Assembly: GCF_044962685.1 (NCBI RefSeq)
Contig: NZ_JBBKTX010000001.1
Location: 124,001-188,000 of the forward strand
Length of the DNA: 64,000 bases
Direction: 5' to 3'
Origin: Oceanobacter antarcticus
Lineage (GTDB): Bacteria; Pseudomonadota; Gammaproteobacteria; Pseudomonadales; Oceanobacteraceae
The notes beneath the pieces were generated by a model that ran no database searches, had not been told where the DNA came from, and saw nothing but the letters and a program-made list of their open reading frames with translations. Positions within the stretch are counted from its first letter, which is position 1. The number at the start of each line of letters is the position of its first letter. Positions 53,863-63,824 of the stretch are shown piece by piece. Made by a program: the position numbers and the translations under genes.

Positions 53863-54825
53863 ATGAGCTCATCACGCCACGTAAAATTGTTAATCCTCGG
53901 CTCTGGCCCTGCTGGCTATACGGCAGCGGTGTACGCTGCTCGTGCCAACCTCAACCCGGTGATGATTACCGGTATGCAGATGGGTGGTCAGCTCACCACA
54001 ACCACCGAGGTCGACAACTGGCCGGGTGATGCGATGGGGGTTCAGGGGCCGGAACTGATGGAGCGCATGAAAGCCCACGCTGAGCGTTTTGAAACAGAAA
54101 TCATTTTTGACCAGATTCACACCGTCAAACTGGATCAGCGGCCGTTTGTCTTGCAGGGCGACAGCGGCGAGTACAGCTGTGACGCGCTGATTATTGCTAC
54201 CGGTGCCAGTGCCAGATACCTGGGTATGGAAAGTGAAGAAGCTTTCAAGGGCAAAGGGGTATCAGCCTGTGCCACCTGCGACGGCTTTTTCTATCGCAAG
54301 AAGCCAGTGGCGGTGATTGGCGGCGGCAATACCGCAGTTGAAGAAGCGTTGTATCTTTCCAATATTGCCTCCGAAGTGATCGTGGTACACCGTCGCGACA
54401 GCTTCCGCTCGGAAAAAATCCTCGCTGACAAATTGCTCGAAAAAGCCGCAAATGGCAATGTCACCATTCACTGGAACAGCGAACTGGACGAAGTACTGGG
54501 CGACAACATGGGTGTCACCGGCATGCGTATCAAGCAGCGCGAGAGCGGTGAGACAACAGAAATCGATCTGGACGGTATTTTTATTGCCATCGGTCACTCG
54601 CCCAATACCGGTATTTTTGACGGTCAGCTGGAGATGGAAGGGGGTTATTTGAAATTGCAGACCGGCAGTCATGGCAACGCCACCCAAACCAGCGTAGAGG
54701 GGGTGTTTGCGGCGGGTGATGTGTCTGATCATATTTACCGTCAGGCGATTACTTCTGCAGGCACCGGCTGTATGGCAGCGCTGGATGCTGAGCGCTATCT
54801 GGATAATCTGGCGAGCGGCCAATAA
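53863..54825 (+). CDS. trxB: thioredoxin reductase
   Basis: A 320-residue flavoenzyme reducing thioredoxin with NADPH. It has the FAD motif ILGSGPAGYTAAVYAA, redox-active C136-A-T-C139, the NADPH-binding GGGNTAVEEALYL and the C-terminal GVFAAGDVSDH. GGAG lies before the ATG. Confidence 0.97.
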   Translation: MSSSRHVKLLILGSGPAGYTAAVYAARANLNPVMITGMQMGGQLTTTTEVDNWPGDAMGVQGPELMERMKAHAERFETEIIFDQIHTVKLDQRPFVLQGDSGEYSCDALIIATGASARYLGMESEEAFKGKGVSACATCDGFFYRKKPVAVIGGGNTAVEEALYLSNIASEVIVVHRRDSFRSEKILADKLLEKAANGNVTIHWNSELDEVLGDNMGVTGMRIKQRESGETTEIDLDGIFIAIGHSPNTGIFDGQLEMEGGYLKLQTGSHGNATQTSVEGVFAAGDVSDHIYRQAITSAGTGCMAALDAERYLDNLASGQ

Positions 54826-54846
54826 CTCGCCGTCACCCCTCTCACC

Positions 54847-54889
54847 ATCCGTTCGCCCGTGTCTCTTGTGGATGGCGTGGCGAACGGAT
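54847..54889 (+). terminator. hairpin after trxB
   Basis: ATCCGTTCGCC and GGCGAACGGAT form a perfect 11-bp stem around a 21-base loop, 21 bp after the trxB stop. The following sequence is only moderately T-rich. Confidence 0.5.
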
Positions 54890-55120
54890 TCCATATTTCC
54901 TGCGAGTGGTACTCTCAAACCCATCATTAACTGTTGTTGCTGCAGGAATTTTTCGCCTATTCTCTGGTATCAGCGCGTTGCTGACTCTTTTAACAAAAAC
55001 AGCCTGTAGCGGAATGTAGGCGTTGATTCAGCAGCCAAGCTCCGGTTAATGACTATTCTTTGCACATCTGTGTATCTGAATGGTATTTGGCGTTCAGGAT
55101 GGTTCAGGGAGTAAAGGAAT

Positions 55121-58100
55121 ATGGTTTGCAGGCATGTTTTGCTGTCGCTGTTACTGGTCGCGGTTATCACTGCTCTGACCGGGTGGGGGATTACTTCGCT
55201 CTGGAATGAGCAGATTATTGATGACAAAAAACAGCATGAAGAGCAGCAAGTGCAGCTGGTCAGCTCACAACTGTCAGGCTATATGGCGAACAGTGGCGAC
55301 TTGTTGCGCTCACTGGCGCAGGAGCCAGCGCTTATCGCTGCCTTGTCGCAAGAGAATGGCAGTGCCCAGGTAGCCGATATTCTGTTTGGCATCACCAGTC
55401 GACATGCTTCCTATTATCAGGCCCGTTGGATTGACCAGCAAGGCATGGAGCGCGTGCGTTTGCAGCGCTACGGGCACCGCATCCAGCATGTCCCAGCCAG
55501 CGAACTGCAAGATAAATCGAGTCGTTATTACTTCCAGGAGGCCAGCAAGGTTGCGCCAGGCAATGTGTATTTTTCGCCCATCGACCTGAACGTGGAATAC
55601 GGTGAGGTGGAACGGCCGTTCCGGCCAATGATCCGGGCGGCGATTCGGGTATTTGATGCTGCTGGCAATGATCGTGGCATCGTGATCATTAACGACAGTC
55701 TGTCGCCGATGTTCGAGTGGTTGGAACACAGCACCACCGGCAGCCTGTTACTGATGGCTAATCGTTCCGGCGACTGGTTAAGAGGCTTCAGCCGTCAGGA
55801 TGAGAGGGGCTTTATGTTCGGCAAACCCCGGCGCATTGGTGATCAATCAGAAATCGTGTGGGAGGCCATGGGAAACCAGCCTTCGGGGACGCTGGTGCAG
55901 CCGGAGGGGATCTGGATCTGGAATGTGGCCCACACCGGTGAGCGGCAGTGGGGTTATGAGGAAACCATGGATTACCAGCACGCCCCCAATCTGCTGTTGG
56001 TCAGCTTTATTTCAACTAACGAGCTGCTACAACTGGTCAGCCGCGAGAGCGGTTATGTCTGGGTGGGCTGCATCTCGGTTGGCATGGTTCTCTGGGGACT
56101 CTTGACCGCCTTTCTGTATTTTCGTTGTCGTCACCAGGATGTCTCTCTTCAGCTGCAAGAGTCCGAGCGCTTGCGTGAGATGGAAGCTGATTTGATCCGG
56201 GCACGGGCACAAGCGCAAAACCTGGTGAATGGCAACGTCAATGGCATTCTGATTGTTGATGGCAAGGGTCATATTCAGATGACCAACCCGGCTCTGGATA
56301 CGCTGTTTGGTTATCAGAAGGGTGAATTGGTCGGGCAACCAATGGAGATATTGGTGCCGGATAACGCCGTGCTGTTTGCCCCGGATCCTTTGGCCAGCGG
56401 TATCCGTCAGCCCGGACGTCGAACAATGGCAAGAAACCGGCACATCCGGGCCAAACACAATGACGGCAGTCTGATTGACGTTGAGGTCAGCCTCAGTCCG
56501 GTGCAGTCTGACGACGGTGTCAAAGTATCGGCCACCGTGGTTGATATCACCGAGCGGCTGGAAAACGAAAAGCGGCTGCGTAATTACGCGAGTGCCTTCC
56601 AGGAAGCCGGGGAAGCGATGGTGATTACCAATGCCAACTGGCAGGTTGAACACGTCAATAACATGTTTACCAGCCTGTGCGGCATGCCGGAATCGGCAGT
56701 CGAGGGAGCCACGCCCACGGCGTTTTTACTGGAACGGTTGGAACCCGGCGGCACTTCACTGCAACAGCTGATGGGCGATTCGGATCACTGGGGTGGTGAG
56801 TGGCAAGCATTAACCACGGCAGATGAGCCGTGTCCGGTGCGGCTGTCGATCAGCAGTGTCCGGGATACCAGAGGACGCCTGAGTCACTATGTATTTTCTT
56901 TTTCCGATATCAGTGAAATCCGCAGAGCTTACGTACAGCTTGAGCATCAGGCCTATCATGATGCCCTGACCGGGTTGCCCAATCGCATGATGCTGCAGGA
57001 GTTGATCGAATTGGCGATTGGTCGGGCCAAACGCCACCGGGAGAAATTTGCCTTGTTGTTTATTGATCTCGACAATTTCAAATACATCAATGATGGCCTT
57101 GGGCATCGTGCCGGTGATCAGCTGCTCAAACAGGTGGCGGATGCCTTAAAAGAAGAACTGCGTGAAGAAGACGTCGTTGCTCGGCTGGGCGGGGACGAAT
57201 TTGTTGTCTTGCTGGAAGGTATTGGTCAGGCCCACGGCACCCGGTTGGTGCTGGGCAAACTGACCCGGCGTTTGTCTTCAACGTTCGCGATTGAAAATGA
57301 CACCGTGCGGGTAACCGCCAGCATTGGCGTCTGTATTTACCCGGATGATGGTCGCGATGGCGAAACTCTGCTACGCAAAAGTGATATGGCTATGTATCAG
57401 GCCAAAGAAGCAGGCAAGAACCGCTGCTTCTTTTTTCATGAAGACACGGATTCTATGTCACGGGATATGCTGAAAACCGAGTATCAGCTGCACCGGGCGA
57501 TTCAGGAAAACGAGTTGCATCTGGTCTACCAGCCACAGGTTGATACCTCGACCGGCCAGTTACAAGGAGTAGAAGCACTGGTGCGCTGGTCTCACCCGGA
57601 GCGGGGAGAAATCCTGCCGGAGGAGTTTTTGCCCGTAGCGGAAAAAGTGGGCCTGATGGCGGAACTGGAAAACTGGGTGGTACGTACAGCCAGTCAACAG
57701 GCGGCGGCATGGAACCATGACGGAGTACAGTATGGAAAAATGGCCGTCAATCTTTCAGGCAGCTTTCTCAAGCGCCCTGATTTTGCCACTGATCTCATCA
57801 CTATTATGGCGGAAAACAACTGCCCTGCGGGTTGCATCGAACTCGAAATCACCGAAGGTTTTATCCTGCACGGAGCCAATCAGGTAATCCGCGAGCTGCA
57901 TCGTCTCAAGGCTGGCGGTTTCAGCCTGGCGATGGATGATTTTGGTACCGGCTATTCATCGTTATCGTACTTACGCAAGCTGCCCATCGACAAACTCAAG
58001 ATCGACAAGCAATTTATCAAGGACATCGTCGATGACGATGGCAGTCAGAAAATTGTCTCCGCTGTTATTGCCATGGCCAAGAGTCTCGGGTTAACGGTGA

Positions 58101-58240
58101 CCGCAGAAGGCGTGGAAACCCGGATGCAGGCCGAAATTTTGCGTTTCAAGGAATGTGACCAGCTACAGGGTTTTCTGTTTGAACGGCCTATGGCCGTCAG
58201 CGAATTCGAACGCTTGTACGCGTCGACGGGAACTGGCTGA
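55121..58240 (+). CDS. membrane sensor with PAS, GGDEF and EAL domains
   Basis: A 1039-residue bifunctional c-di-GMP enzyme candidate. Two helices (about 5-27 and 307-330) enclose a periplasmic sensor domain of Cache type. PAS domains follow at about 365-480 and 485-605. The GGDEF domain has the intact signature at 690-694 with an upstream REED product-inhibition site. The EAL domain has EAL at 818-820 and the MDDFGTGYSSLSYLRKLPI loop. Both activities look intact. The gene stands alone. Confidence 0.92.
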   Translation: MVCRHVLLSLLLVAVITALTGWGITSLWNEQIIDDKKQHEEQQVQLVSSQLSGYMANSGDLLRSLAQEPALIAALSQENGSAQVADILFGITSRHASYYQARWIDQQGMERVRLQRYGHRIQHVPASELQDKSSRYYFQEASKVAPGNVYFSPIDLNVEYGEVERPFRPMIRAAIRVFDAAGNDRGIVIINDSLSPMFEWLEHSTTGSLLLMANRSGDWLRGFSRQDERGFMFGKPRRIGDQSEIVWEAMGNQPSGTLVQPEGIWIWNVAHTGERQWGYEETMDYQHAPNLLLVSFISTNELLQLVSRESGYVWVGCISVGMVLWGLLTAFLYFRCRHQDVSLQLQESERLREMEADLIRARAQAQNLVNGNVNGILIVDGKGHIQMTNPALDTLFGYQKGELVGQPMEILVPDNAVLFAPDPLASGIRQPGRRTMARNRHIRAKHNDGSLIDVEVSLSPVQSDDGVKVSATVVDITERLENEKRLRNYASAFQEAGEAMVITNANWQVEHVNNMFTSLCGMPESAVEGATPTAFLLERLEPGGTSLQQLMGDSDHWGGEWQALTTADEPCPVRLSISSVRDTRGRLSHYVFSFSDISEIRRAYVQLEHQAYHDALTGLPNRMMLQELIELAIGRAKRHREKFALLFIDLDNFKYINDGLGHRAGDQLLKQVADALKEELREEDVVARLGGDEFVVLLEGIGQAHGTRLVLGKLTRRLSSTFAIENDTVRVTASIGVCIYPDDGRDGETLLRKSDMAMYQAKEAGKNRCFFFHEDTDSMSRDMLKTEYQLHRAIQENELHLVYQPQVDTSTGQLQGVEALVRWSHPERGEILPEEFLPVAEKVGLMAELENWVVRTASQQAAAWNHDGVQYGKMAVNLSGSFLKRPDFATDLITIMAENNCPAGCIELEITEGFILHGANQVIRELHRLKAGGFSLAMDDFGTGYSSLSYLRKLPIDKLKIDKQFIKDIVDDDGSQKIVSAVIAMAKSLGLTVTAEGVETRMQAEILRFKECDQLQGFLFERPMAVSEFERLYASTGTG

Positions 58241-58261
58241 GTGAGTACAGGCAGGCCACAT

Positions 58262-58939
58262 TTACACTGCCCATTCCCTGAGCAGGTTGTGGTACAGCTG
58301 GCTCAGGCGGCCGACTTCTGCATCACCTTCGCCCAGAGCCACAGTCAAGGCTTGTACGGATTGATCCAGTTCGAACAGCATTTCACGCTGGTGGGCGTCC
58401 CGAATCAGACTTTGAATCCAGAAAAACGAGCAGATGCGTTGGCCTGCGGTGACCGGCAGTACCTGATGTAACGAGGTGGACGGATAAATAATCAGCGAAC
58501 CAGCTTCCAGCTTGACCTGCTGGGCACCATAACGGGTTTCGATCACCAGCTCGCCACCGTCGTATTCGTCAGGGCTGTTCAGAAACAGCGTGCAGGAAAC
58601 ATCGCTGCGCAGCTGCTCCGGGCTGCCCAACGCCAAGATGGCGTTATCCACGTGCAGGCCGTAGTGCCCGCCGTCCTGGTAACAATTGAACTTGGGTGGA
58701 AAATAGCGCGACGGTAACGTCGCCGATACAAACAGCGGATGACTCTGGAGTTTGCCAAGGATCAACTGGCGTAGCTGCAGTGCCTGCTCTGAATGATCGT
58801 CCAGCTGCAAGTTACGCTTGACCTGTACCGCCAGCGTGCCAGCGGTCAGACTGCCGTCCTGCCAGGGGCCAGCCGCTAATTGTTGGCGGCAGTAGTGTAC
58901 TTCTTGCGGGGTTAACAGCGTGTCGATAGGCAACAGCAT
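58262..58939 (-). CDS. PKHD-type Fe(II)/2-oxoglutarate dioxygenase (PiuC/YbiX-like)
   Basis: A 225-residue dioxygenase. The facial triad is H96-x-D98 (HVDNA) and H158 (SLHQVLPV), with R168 binding 2-oxoglutarate. KFNCYQDGGHYGLHVD and SLIIYPSTSLHQVLPVTAGQR match the PiuC/YbiX family found beside catecholate-siderophore receptors. The substrate is unknown. It is the last gene of the TonB-system operon, 30 bp after the dehydrogenase. Confidence 0.9.
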   Translation of the reverse strand: MLLPIDTLLTPQEVHYCRQQLAAGPWQDGSLTAGTLAVQVKRNLQLDDHSEQALQLRQLILGKLQSHPLFVSATLPSRYFPPKFNCYQDGGHYGLHVDNAILALGSPEQLRSDVSCTLFLNSPDEYDGGELVIETRYGAQQVKLEAGSLIIYPSTSLHQVLPVTAGQRICSFFWIQSLIRDAHQREMLFELDQSVQALTVALGEGDAEVGRLSQLYHNLLREWAV

Positions 58940-58969
58940 AGGGAGTCCTGGGCGTCTTGTTATTGGCTC

Positions 58970-60079
58970 TCAGCGATCAGCCAGAGCATCTGCCTGGATA
59001 TGGGCGATGGTTGGGCAGCCCGCCAGGGCCATGGTCATTTCCAGCTCATCCTGCAGAATTTTCAGCATATGAGCAACGCCGAGTGCGCCAGCAACGGCCA
59101 GGGCATACAGCTGCGGTCGACCAACCAGCACCGCGTTGGCACCCAGCGCCAAGGCCTTGAACACATCGGTACCCCGGCGAATGCCGCTGTCCATCAATAC
59201 CGGAAAGTCCGCACCAACGGCACACCGAATGGCTGGTAAGGCGTCGATGCTGGCCGGTAGGCCATCCAGCGTTCGGCCACCATGGTTGGAAACAATCAGA
59301 CCATCAAATCCGGCTGCTTGCAGCGCAACAGCATCAGCAGGATTGATAACGCCCTTGATCACGATTGGGAGTCGGGTTTGCTGGCGCAGCCACAGCAGGT
59401 CGTCCAGTGTCGGGGCGTCGGCCATAATGCCATTAAGAATGATACTTTGCTCAGCGGACAGTGTCCGTTGGGCGGGGCGGGGCTGGTGTTGCAAATTAGC
59501 TTCGATTACCCCGTCGGGCAGTTGGAATTTGGCCCGTTGAGGGCGATTTCTGAGGCCGTTCACCGGCGCATCCAGAGTAATGACCAGCACCTGATAGCCG
59601 CTGCGTTCGGCGCGTTGCACCAGTGCCAGCGAGTTGGACCGGTCGTGTTGCCAATACAGCTGAAACCAGAGTGCGCCCTGATGATGGCTGGCAATGGTCT
59701 CCAGCGTCGTACTGGCCAGTGTACTGACCACCATAGGGGTTGCCATGGCCGCAGCAGCCTCGGCGGTGGCCAATTCTCCGGCCGGATGAACCAGTTGCTG
59801 GTGGGCTACAGGGCCGAGCAATAGCGGGTGAGCTAATGGTTGGCCAAACAGGGTGGTATGCGTATTGGCTTGTTGAAAGTCCTGTAACAGGCGCGCTTGT
59901 AGCGGGATATCATCGAGCCGCTGGCGGTTACGTTGCATGGTCAGATCGTCGGCGCAACCGCTGGCAATGTATTCAAGAATATCGTGGCGTATAAATTCAG
60001 CCGCACGATGTTCGTAGTCATGGATGGCAACCAGATCAGCAGGAATATGGGATAAATGGGGTTGCTGAATATGTGTCAT
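58970..60079 (-). CDS. FMN-dependent alpha-hydroxyacid dehydrogenase (LldD-like)
   Basis: A 369-residue TIM-barrel flavoenzyme of the L-lactate dehydrogenase / glycolate oxidase family. Catalytic K242, H266 and R269 (SNHGGRTLDG) and the phosphate-binding DSGIRRGTDVFKALALGA are intact. It oxidises 2-hydroxyacids to 2-oxoacids. Its place between a siderophore receptor and a PiuC-like enzyme is unusual and suggests a substrate tied to iron uptake; this is inference. Confidence 0.85.
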   Translation of the reverse strand: MTHIQQPHLSHIPADLVAIHDYEHRAAEFIRHDILEYIASGCADDLTMQRNRQRLDDIPLQARLLQDFQQANTHTTLFGQPLAHPLLLGPVAHQQLVHPAGELATAEAAAAMATPMVVSTLASTTLETIASHHQGALWFQLYWQHDRSNSLALVQRAERSGYQVLVITLDAPVNGLRNRPQRAKFQLPDGVIEANLQHQPRPAQRTLSAEQSIILNGIMADAPTLDDLLWLRQQTRLPIVIKGVINPADAVALQAAGFDGLIVSNHGGRTLDGLPASIDALPAIRCAVGADFPVLMDSGIRRGTDVFKALALGANAVLVGRPQLYALAVAGALGVAHMLKILQDELEMTMALAGCPTIAHIQADALADR

Positions 60080-60113
60080 CTTGTTTCCTGTGGAATGTAA
60101 CCGGAAAGCAGGT

Positions 60114-60142
60114 AGCAGGTGCAGCTTGTTGCTGCACCTGCT
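60114..60142 (-). terminator. intercistronic hairpin between receptor and dehydrogenase genes
   Basis: AGCAGGTGCAGC and its exact complement form a 12-bp stem with a 5-base loop, in the 77-bp gap after the receptor stop. It may protect or partly terminate the receptor mRNA. There is no T-run. Confidence 0.5.
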
Positions 60143-60156
60143 GTTTGCAGGGCGGA

Positions 60157-62499
60157 TCAGAACTCGTAAGACAACGTCAGCTGGGCATTACGGGCGTCAC
60201 CAATATAGGCGAAAGTACCGCTGCGATAGGCTGTCAGATAGTAGTTCTTGTCGGTCACGTTACCTACGTTCAGTCGAGTTTTCAGCTGTTCGTTGATGTC
60301 GTAGTTGGCAAATGCATCAAACACCGTGTAAGCCGGTACATACAGATCGCCCGCAGGGCTGTCTGGCTGACCAACGTAAGACTCGCTGGCGTGGGTAGCG
60401 GAACCACCGAAGCTGAACTTGTCGGTCAGTTGATAACGCAATTGCAGGTAGCCAGAACGATCAGAGAAGTTGGCCAGACGACCACCTGGCTCAACAGCAG
60501 AACCATCACGATTAGTAGCTTGGGTTTTCAGTATTTCTGACGTCATCAGGGAAAAGCCGAACTGAGTACTGAGTTTCTCGGTCAGGTTGCCGGTGAGGCC
60601 GATTTCCAGACCATCAACACGGTTTTTACCGGTGTTGTAAGTACCGGCGGTATCGTAATCGGTGCCTTCCATGACATCGTCTTTGGTGATTCTGAAAATA
60701 GCTGCCGTGGCCAATAACTTCTCATCCAGCATTTCATGCTTGATACCCAGCTCGAGGTTTTCGACCGATTCCGGTTTGGCCTTGTCGACGCTCTCGGCAC
60801 TGGAACACAAACCACCATAACCGCAGTTACCGCCGACATCGGATTCACCACCGTTAATATTGCTGGAGGTGCTCCAGGTCGCGTATACATTGGTGTCTTC
60901 TGCGACTTTGACGGTACCGCCGAGGTGGCCGTTCCAGAGCGTATCGCTGTATGTGTAAGGCGTTTTTGAGGTTACCTGAGTGTCCCGGTCGGTACTGACC
61001 AGCACGTTGTCGTAGTCGAAGTTGTCGGCACGAATACCGGCAAACACTGAGACAAATTCGTTTACTTCAATGGTATCCATCAGGTACAGCGACCAGGTGT
61101 TGATTTGATAGTCGGAGTCCCAGTCGCCCTTAGTGATGTCGCGTTGCAGCAGGTTATTGATATCACTGACCGTATTACCATCACCATCCAGGAAGCAGTA
61201 GCTGTTTGTGATTTCATTGCGGCTTGGAATCACACAATTGGTCGCGCCGGTTGGCGTTGCGTTATAAGACCCGTTCAGCACATTATGGCGGGAATATTCC
61301 AGCCCGGTTACAAACTCATGCTTCTTGCCAGCCAGGTCTGCGTCAAAGTAGAGATTCAGCTGGTTGACGAAGTAATCAACCTCTTGCCAGCCCTGATGGT
61401 TGCTGCTTGAAATTGTAAATGCTCCGGGAGCGTCAGGGTCACTTGCATCACGGGTTGAGGCACCAGCACCCGTCACGAAATAGCCGTTATTGGTGGTGCC
61501 ATAACGCATGGCGTTAGTGATAGTGACATTATCGCCTTCGTATTCGGCACGCAGGGTGAAGGTATCGACGCGGGATTTGAGGAAATCTTCATCCTGTACA
61601 TAAGACGGGATATCTTCGTATACCTTGCCGGTATCCCTGCTGATAAAGGCACCCAGGTCAGCGTGATCAAACGCCTGCAAGTGGTAGTAATCAGCGATGA
61701 CTTTCAGCTTGTCGGTAGCCTGTAGACTCAGTGACAGCGCGGCACCGTTACGTTCACGGTCGGCGGGTGCGCGGTCGGGTACTTCTTCATAGGCATGCAG
61801 CAGGTTGGCACGTACCGCGATGTCGTCGGTGATGCGCAGATTGCTGTCGAGCGTGGCCCGGCGATAGTCATCGGTGCCGATTCCGGCTGACAGTTTGTTA
61901 AAGGAATATTCACTGTTGGCCTGCTTGGTAATGCTGTTGATCGCACCACCGGTGGAGCCTCGACCGGCGAAGGTGGAGCTGGGGCCCTTGGTGATCTCGA
62001 CCTGCTCCACGGCAAAACTTTCACGGGTGGTCATACCTGGGTCTTTCAAACCATCGACAAAGACGTCGGAGCGGGCTTCGTGACCACGAATCACATAACG
62101 GTCACCAAAGGCGTTACCGTTTTCGCCGGTACCCAGCGTGATACCGGGTTGCGCCGCGAGAATATCTTTCAGATCACTTTTGCCAGACTCCTGAATCATG
62201 GTCTGGGTCAGTACCGAGATGGTTTGCGGCGTGTCGGCCAGCTCCTTGACGTGACGGCGGTCACCGGACACTTTGGCCTTGTATGGCGCGCCTTCTTCCG
62301 CGTAGGGGTTGGTATCGAGTGCCCGCTCTTCAATTTGCATGGTGTCGAGCATGATCGGGGCGTCGTCGTCCTGAGCCATCGCCGTGGTACCCAGCAACAG
62401 CGTCGGAATACCGACCATCGCCGATCCAAGTAGCGTGGAACGCTGTTTGAATACCGGTTTACGCAGAGTTAAGGGAGTGCGTCGTGTGTTATCGCTCAT
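60157..62499 (-). CDS. TonB-dependent catecholate-siderophore receptor (Fiu/PiuA-like)
   Basis: A 780-residue outer-membrane receptor. The signal peptide ends near TTAMA (residue 42). The plug domain (about 60-190) includes ADTPQTISVLTQTMIQ, YVIRGHEARSDVFVDG and KGPSSTFAGRGSTGG, the Fiu/BfrD/PiuA pattern. A 22-strand barrel follows, ending LTLSYEF with the terminal aromatic. Ferric catecholates are the likely ligand, supported by the PiuC-like gene downstream. It begins 3 bp after tonB. Confidence 0.9.
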   Translation of the reverse strand: MSDNTRRTPLTLRKPVFKQRSTLLGSAMVGIPTLLLGTTAMAQDDDAPIMLDTMQIEERALDTNPYAEEGAPYKAKVSGDRRHVKELADTPQTISVLTQTMIQESGKSDLKDILAAQPGITLGTGENGNAFGDRYVIRGHEARSDVFVDGLKDPGMTTRESFAVEQVEITKGPSSTFAGRGSTGGAINSITKQANSEYSFNKLSAGIGTDDYRRATLDSNLRITDDIAVRANLLHAYEEVPDRAPADRERNGAALSLSLQATDKLKVIADYYHLQAFDHADLGAFISRDTGKVYEDIPSYVQDEDFLKSRVDTFTLRAEYEGDNVTITNAMRYGTTNNGYFVTGAGASTRDASDPDAPGAFTISSSNHQGWQEVDYFVNQLNLYFDADLAGKKHEFVTGLEYSRHNVLNGSYNATPTGATNCVIPSRNEITNSYCFLDGDGNTVSDINNLLQRDITKGDWDSDYQINTWSLYLMDTIEVNEFVSVFAGIRADNFDYDNVLVSTDRDTQVTSKTPYTYSDTLWNGHLGGTVKVAEDTNVYATWSTSSNINGGESDVGGNCGYGGLCSSAESVDKAKPESVENLELGIKHEMLDEKLLATAAIFRITKDDVMEGTDYDTAGTYNTGKNRVDGLEIGLTGNLTEKLSTQFGFSLMTSEILKTQATNRDGSAVEPGGRLANFSDRSGYLQLRYQLTDKFSFGGSATHASESYVGQPDSPAGDLYVPAYTVFDAFANYDINEQLKTRLNVGNVTDKNYYLTAYRSGTFAYIGDARNAQLTLSYEF

Positions 62500-62502
62500 G
62501 AA

Positions 62503-63396
62503 TCAGTCCTTAAAGGAGGTGTTGGTAATTAATGAATATTCGACAGGAATGACCAGCGGCAGGGTCAACCTGTCGGGGTGAAAGTCATCCGGAACGCCGG
62601 GTAGAGGGTTGGCCCGCGCCAGCATTTCGAGAGCCGCCTGATCCAGTAACGGATTGCCGGACGACTGGTAAATGCCGGAGCGAATGACCTCACCATTGCG
62701 GTTAATGGTGAACTGCAATTTGACGACCCCTTCCTGCTTTTTCTTTTTTGCAACGGTCGGGTATTCCTGAAACCGGTTCAGCCAGCGCTGGATACTGGCG
62801 ATATAATTTTTGCTATCGCCGCGCTTGCCACCGGCGCGTTGCTGATCTGCCTTGCCAGTGGCTTTCACCATGGCTTTGCTGGTTTCTGTTCGGGTCTCTT
62901 TCGGCTCGTCGAGTGGACGTTCGGCCGTCTCTGACTCCGGTTCAGGTTGCTGCTCAGATTCTGGCTCTGCGGGTGGCTGTTGCTGTTTGGCTACCTTGAA
63001 CGTTGCCACTTCCGGCACCACCGTTGTGGGTTCTGGCAACTTGACGATTTCTGGCTGCGGCGCGATTTCTGGTGGCGGCGTAATCGGTTCGGGTGGCGGC
63101 GTTTGGGTAACGGGCTTTGATACCGGTTTTGGCCGCACCGGATCTGGTTTGGGCTTGGGTGGTTGCACAGGTTCCGGTGGTTGCACTGGTTCAGGTTCTG
63201 GCTCGGCAAGTCGCTCTGCGGCATTGGCATAACTGCCCAGCATGCCCAGATTGACATCGACACCGGATTCTCCGTCAGCGACGGCATCCCCCAACGCGCT
63301 GGCCGGGGTGTAAAACAGCAGCCAATAAATCGCCAGCACATGCAGGCCAGCCGCCACGGTCAAGGCGCCCAACCAATGGATTCGGGTCAGTGTCAT
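62503..63396 (-). CDS. tonB: energy transducer TonB
   Basis: A 297-residue TonB protein. An inner-membrane anchor (about 10-31) is followed by a long proline-rich spacer (about 66-165) with repeated PEPVQPP and PKP units, and a C-terminal TonB domain (about 200-297). That domain includes YPTVAKKKKQEGVVKLQFTI and SGNPLLDQAALEMLARA. It links ExbBD to the receptor encoded next. It overlaps the exbD stop by 4 bp. Confidence 0.92.
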   Translation of the reverse strand: MTLTRIHWLGALTVAAGLHVLAIYWLLFYTPASALGDAVADGESGVDVNLGMLGSYANAAERLAEPEPEPVQPPEPVQPPKPKPDPVRPKPVSKPVTQTPPPEPITPPPEIAPQPEIVKLPEPTTVVPEVATFKVAKQQQPPAEPESEQQPEPESETAERPLDEPKETRTETSKAMVKATGKADQQRAGGKRGDSKNYIASIQRWLNRFQEYPTVAKKKKQEGVVKLQFTINRNGEVIRSGIYQSSGNPLLDQAALEMLARANPLPGVPDDFHPDRLTLPLVIPVEYSLITNTSFKD

Positions 63397-63818
63397 TTGA
63401 CGGATCCTTCCGGTGCTTCGGCGTACAAACGTACCGACTGGAAAGAAAACTGGCGTACCACCGCCAGAGCGTTCTCCAGTGCGGCGGCGGTAGCGCGCTG
63501 ATCGGCAAAAATTCCGACCGCTACCGACGAAGGCTGGGGCAATGCTTGCAATTGGGTAGCCAGTTGTTCCGCTGTGCAGGCGATGCCATCCAGCGTCATG
63601 TCACCTTGTTGAGACACTTCCAGGCGCAGGTCGGACTGGCCTTCAGCCTGTTCCAAGGCAGCCTTGGGCAATATCAGCTCGGCATTGGGCAGCGCCCGAA
63701 TCTGTCCGGCGACCATAAAAAAAATCAGCAGCAAAAAGACGATATTGATCAGCGGGATCATATTGTCGTCGTTGTTTCGCGATGCGTGCGGTGTGAGCAG
63801 GGAATGACTCTGGAGCAT
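63393..63818 (-). CDS. exbD: biopolymer transport protein ExbD (second copy)
   Basis: A 141-residue inner-membrane protein with one helix preceded by the conserved aspartate in NNDDNMIPLINIVFLLLIFFM, followed by a periplasmic ExbD domain. It works with ExbB to harness the proton gradient for TonB. It follows a further ExbD-like gene by 6 bp and overlaps tonB. Confidence 0.9.
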   Translation of the reverse strand: MLQSHSLLTPHASRNNDDNMIPLINIVFLLLIFFMVAGQIRALPNAELILPKAALEQAEGQSDLRLEVSQQGDMTLDGIACTAEQLATQLQALPQPSSVAVGIFADQRATAAALENALAVVRQFSFQSVRLYAEAPEGSVK

Positions 63819-63824
63819 GACGGG

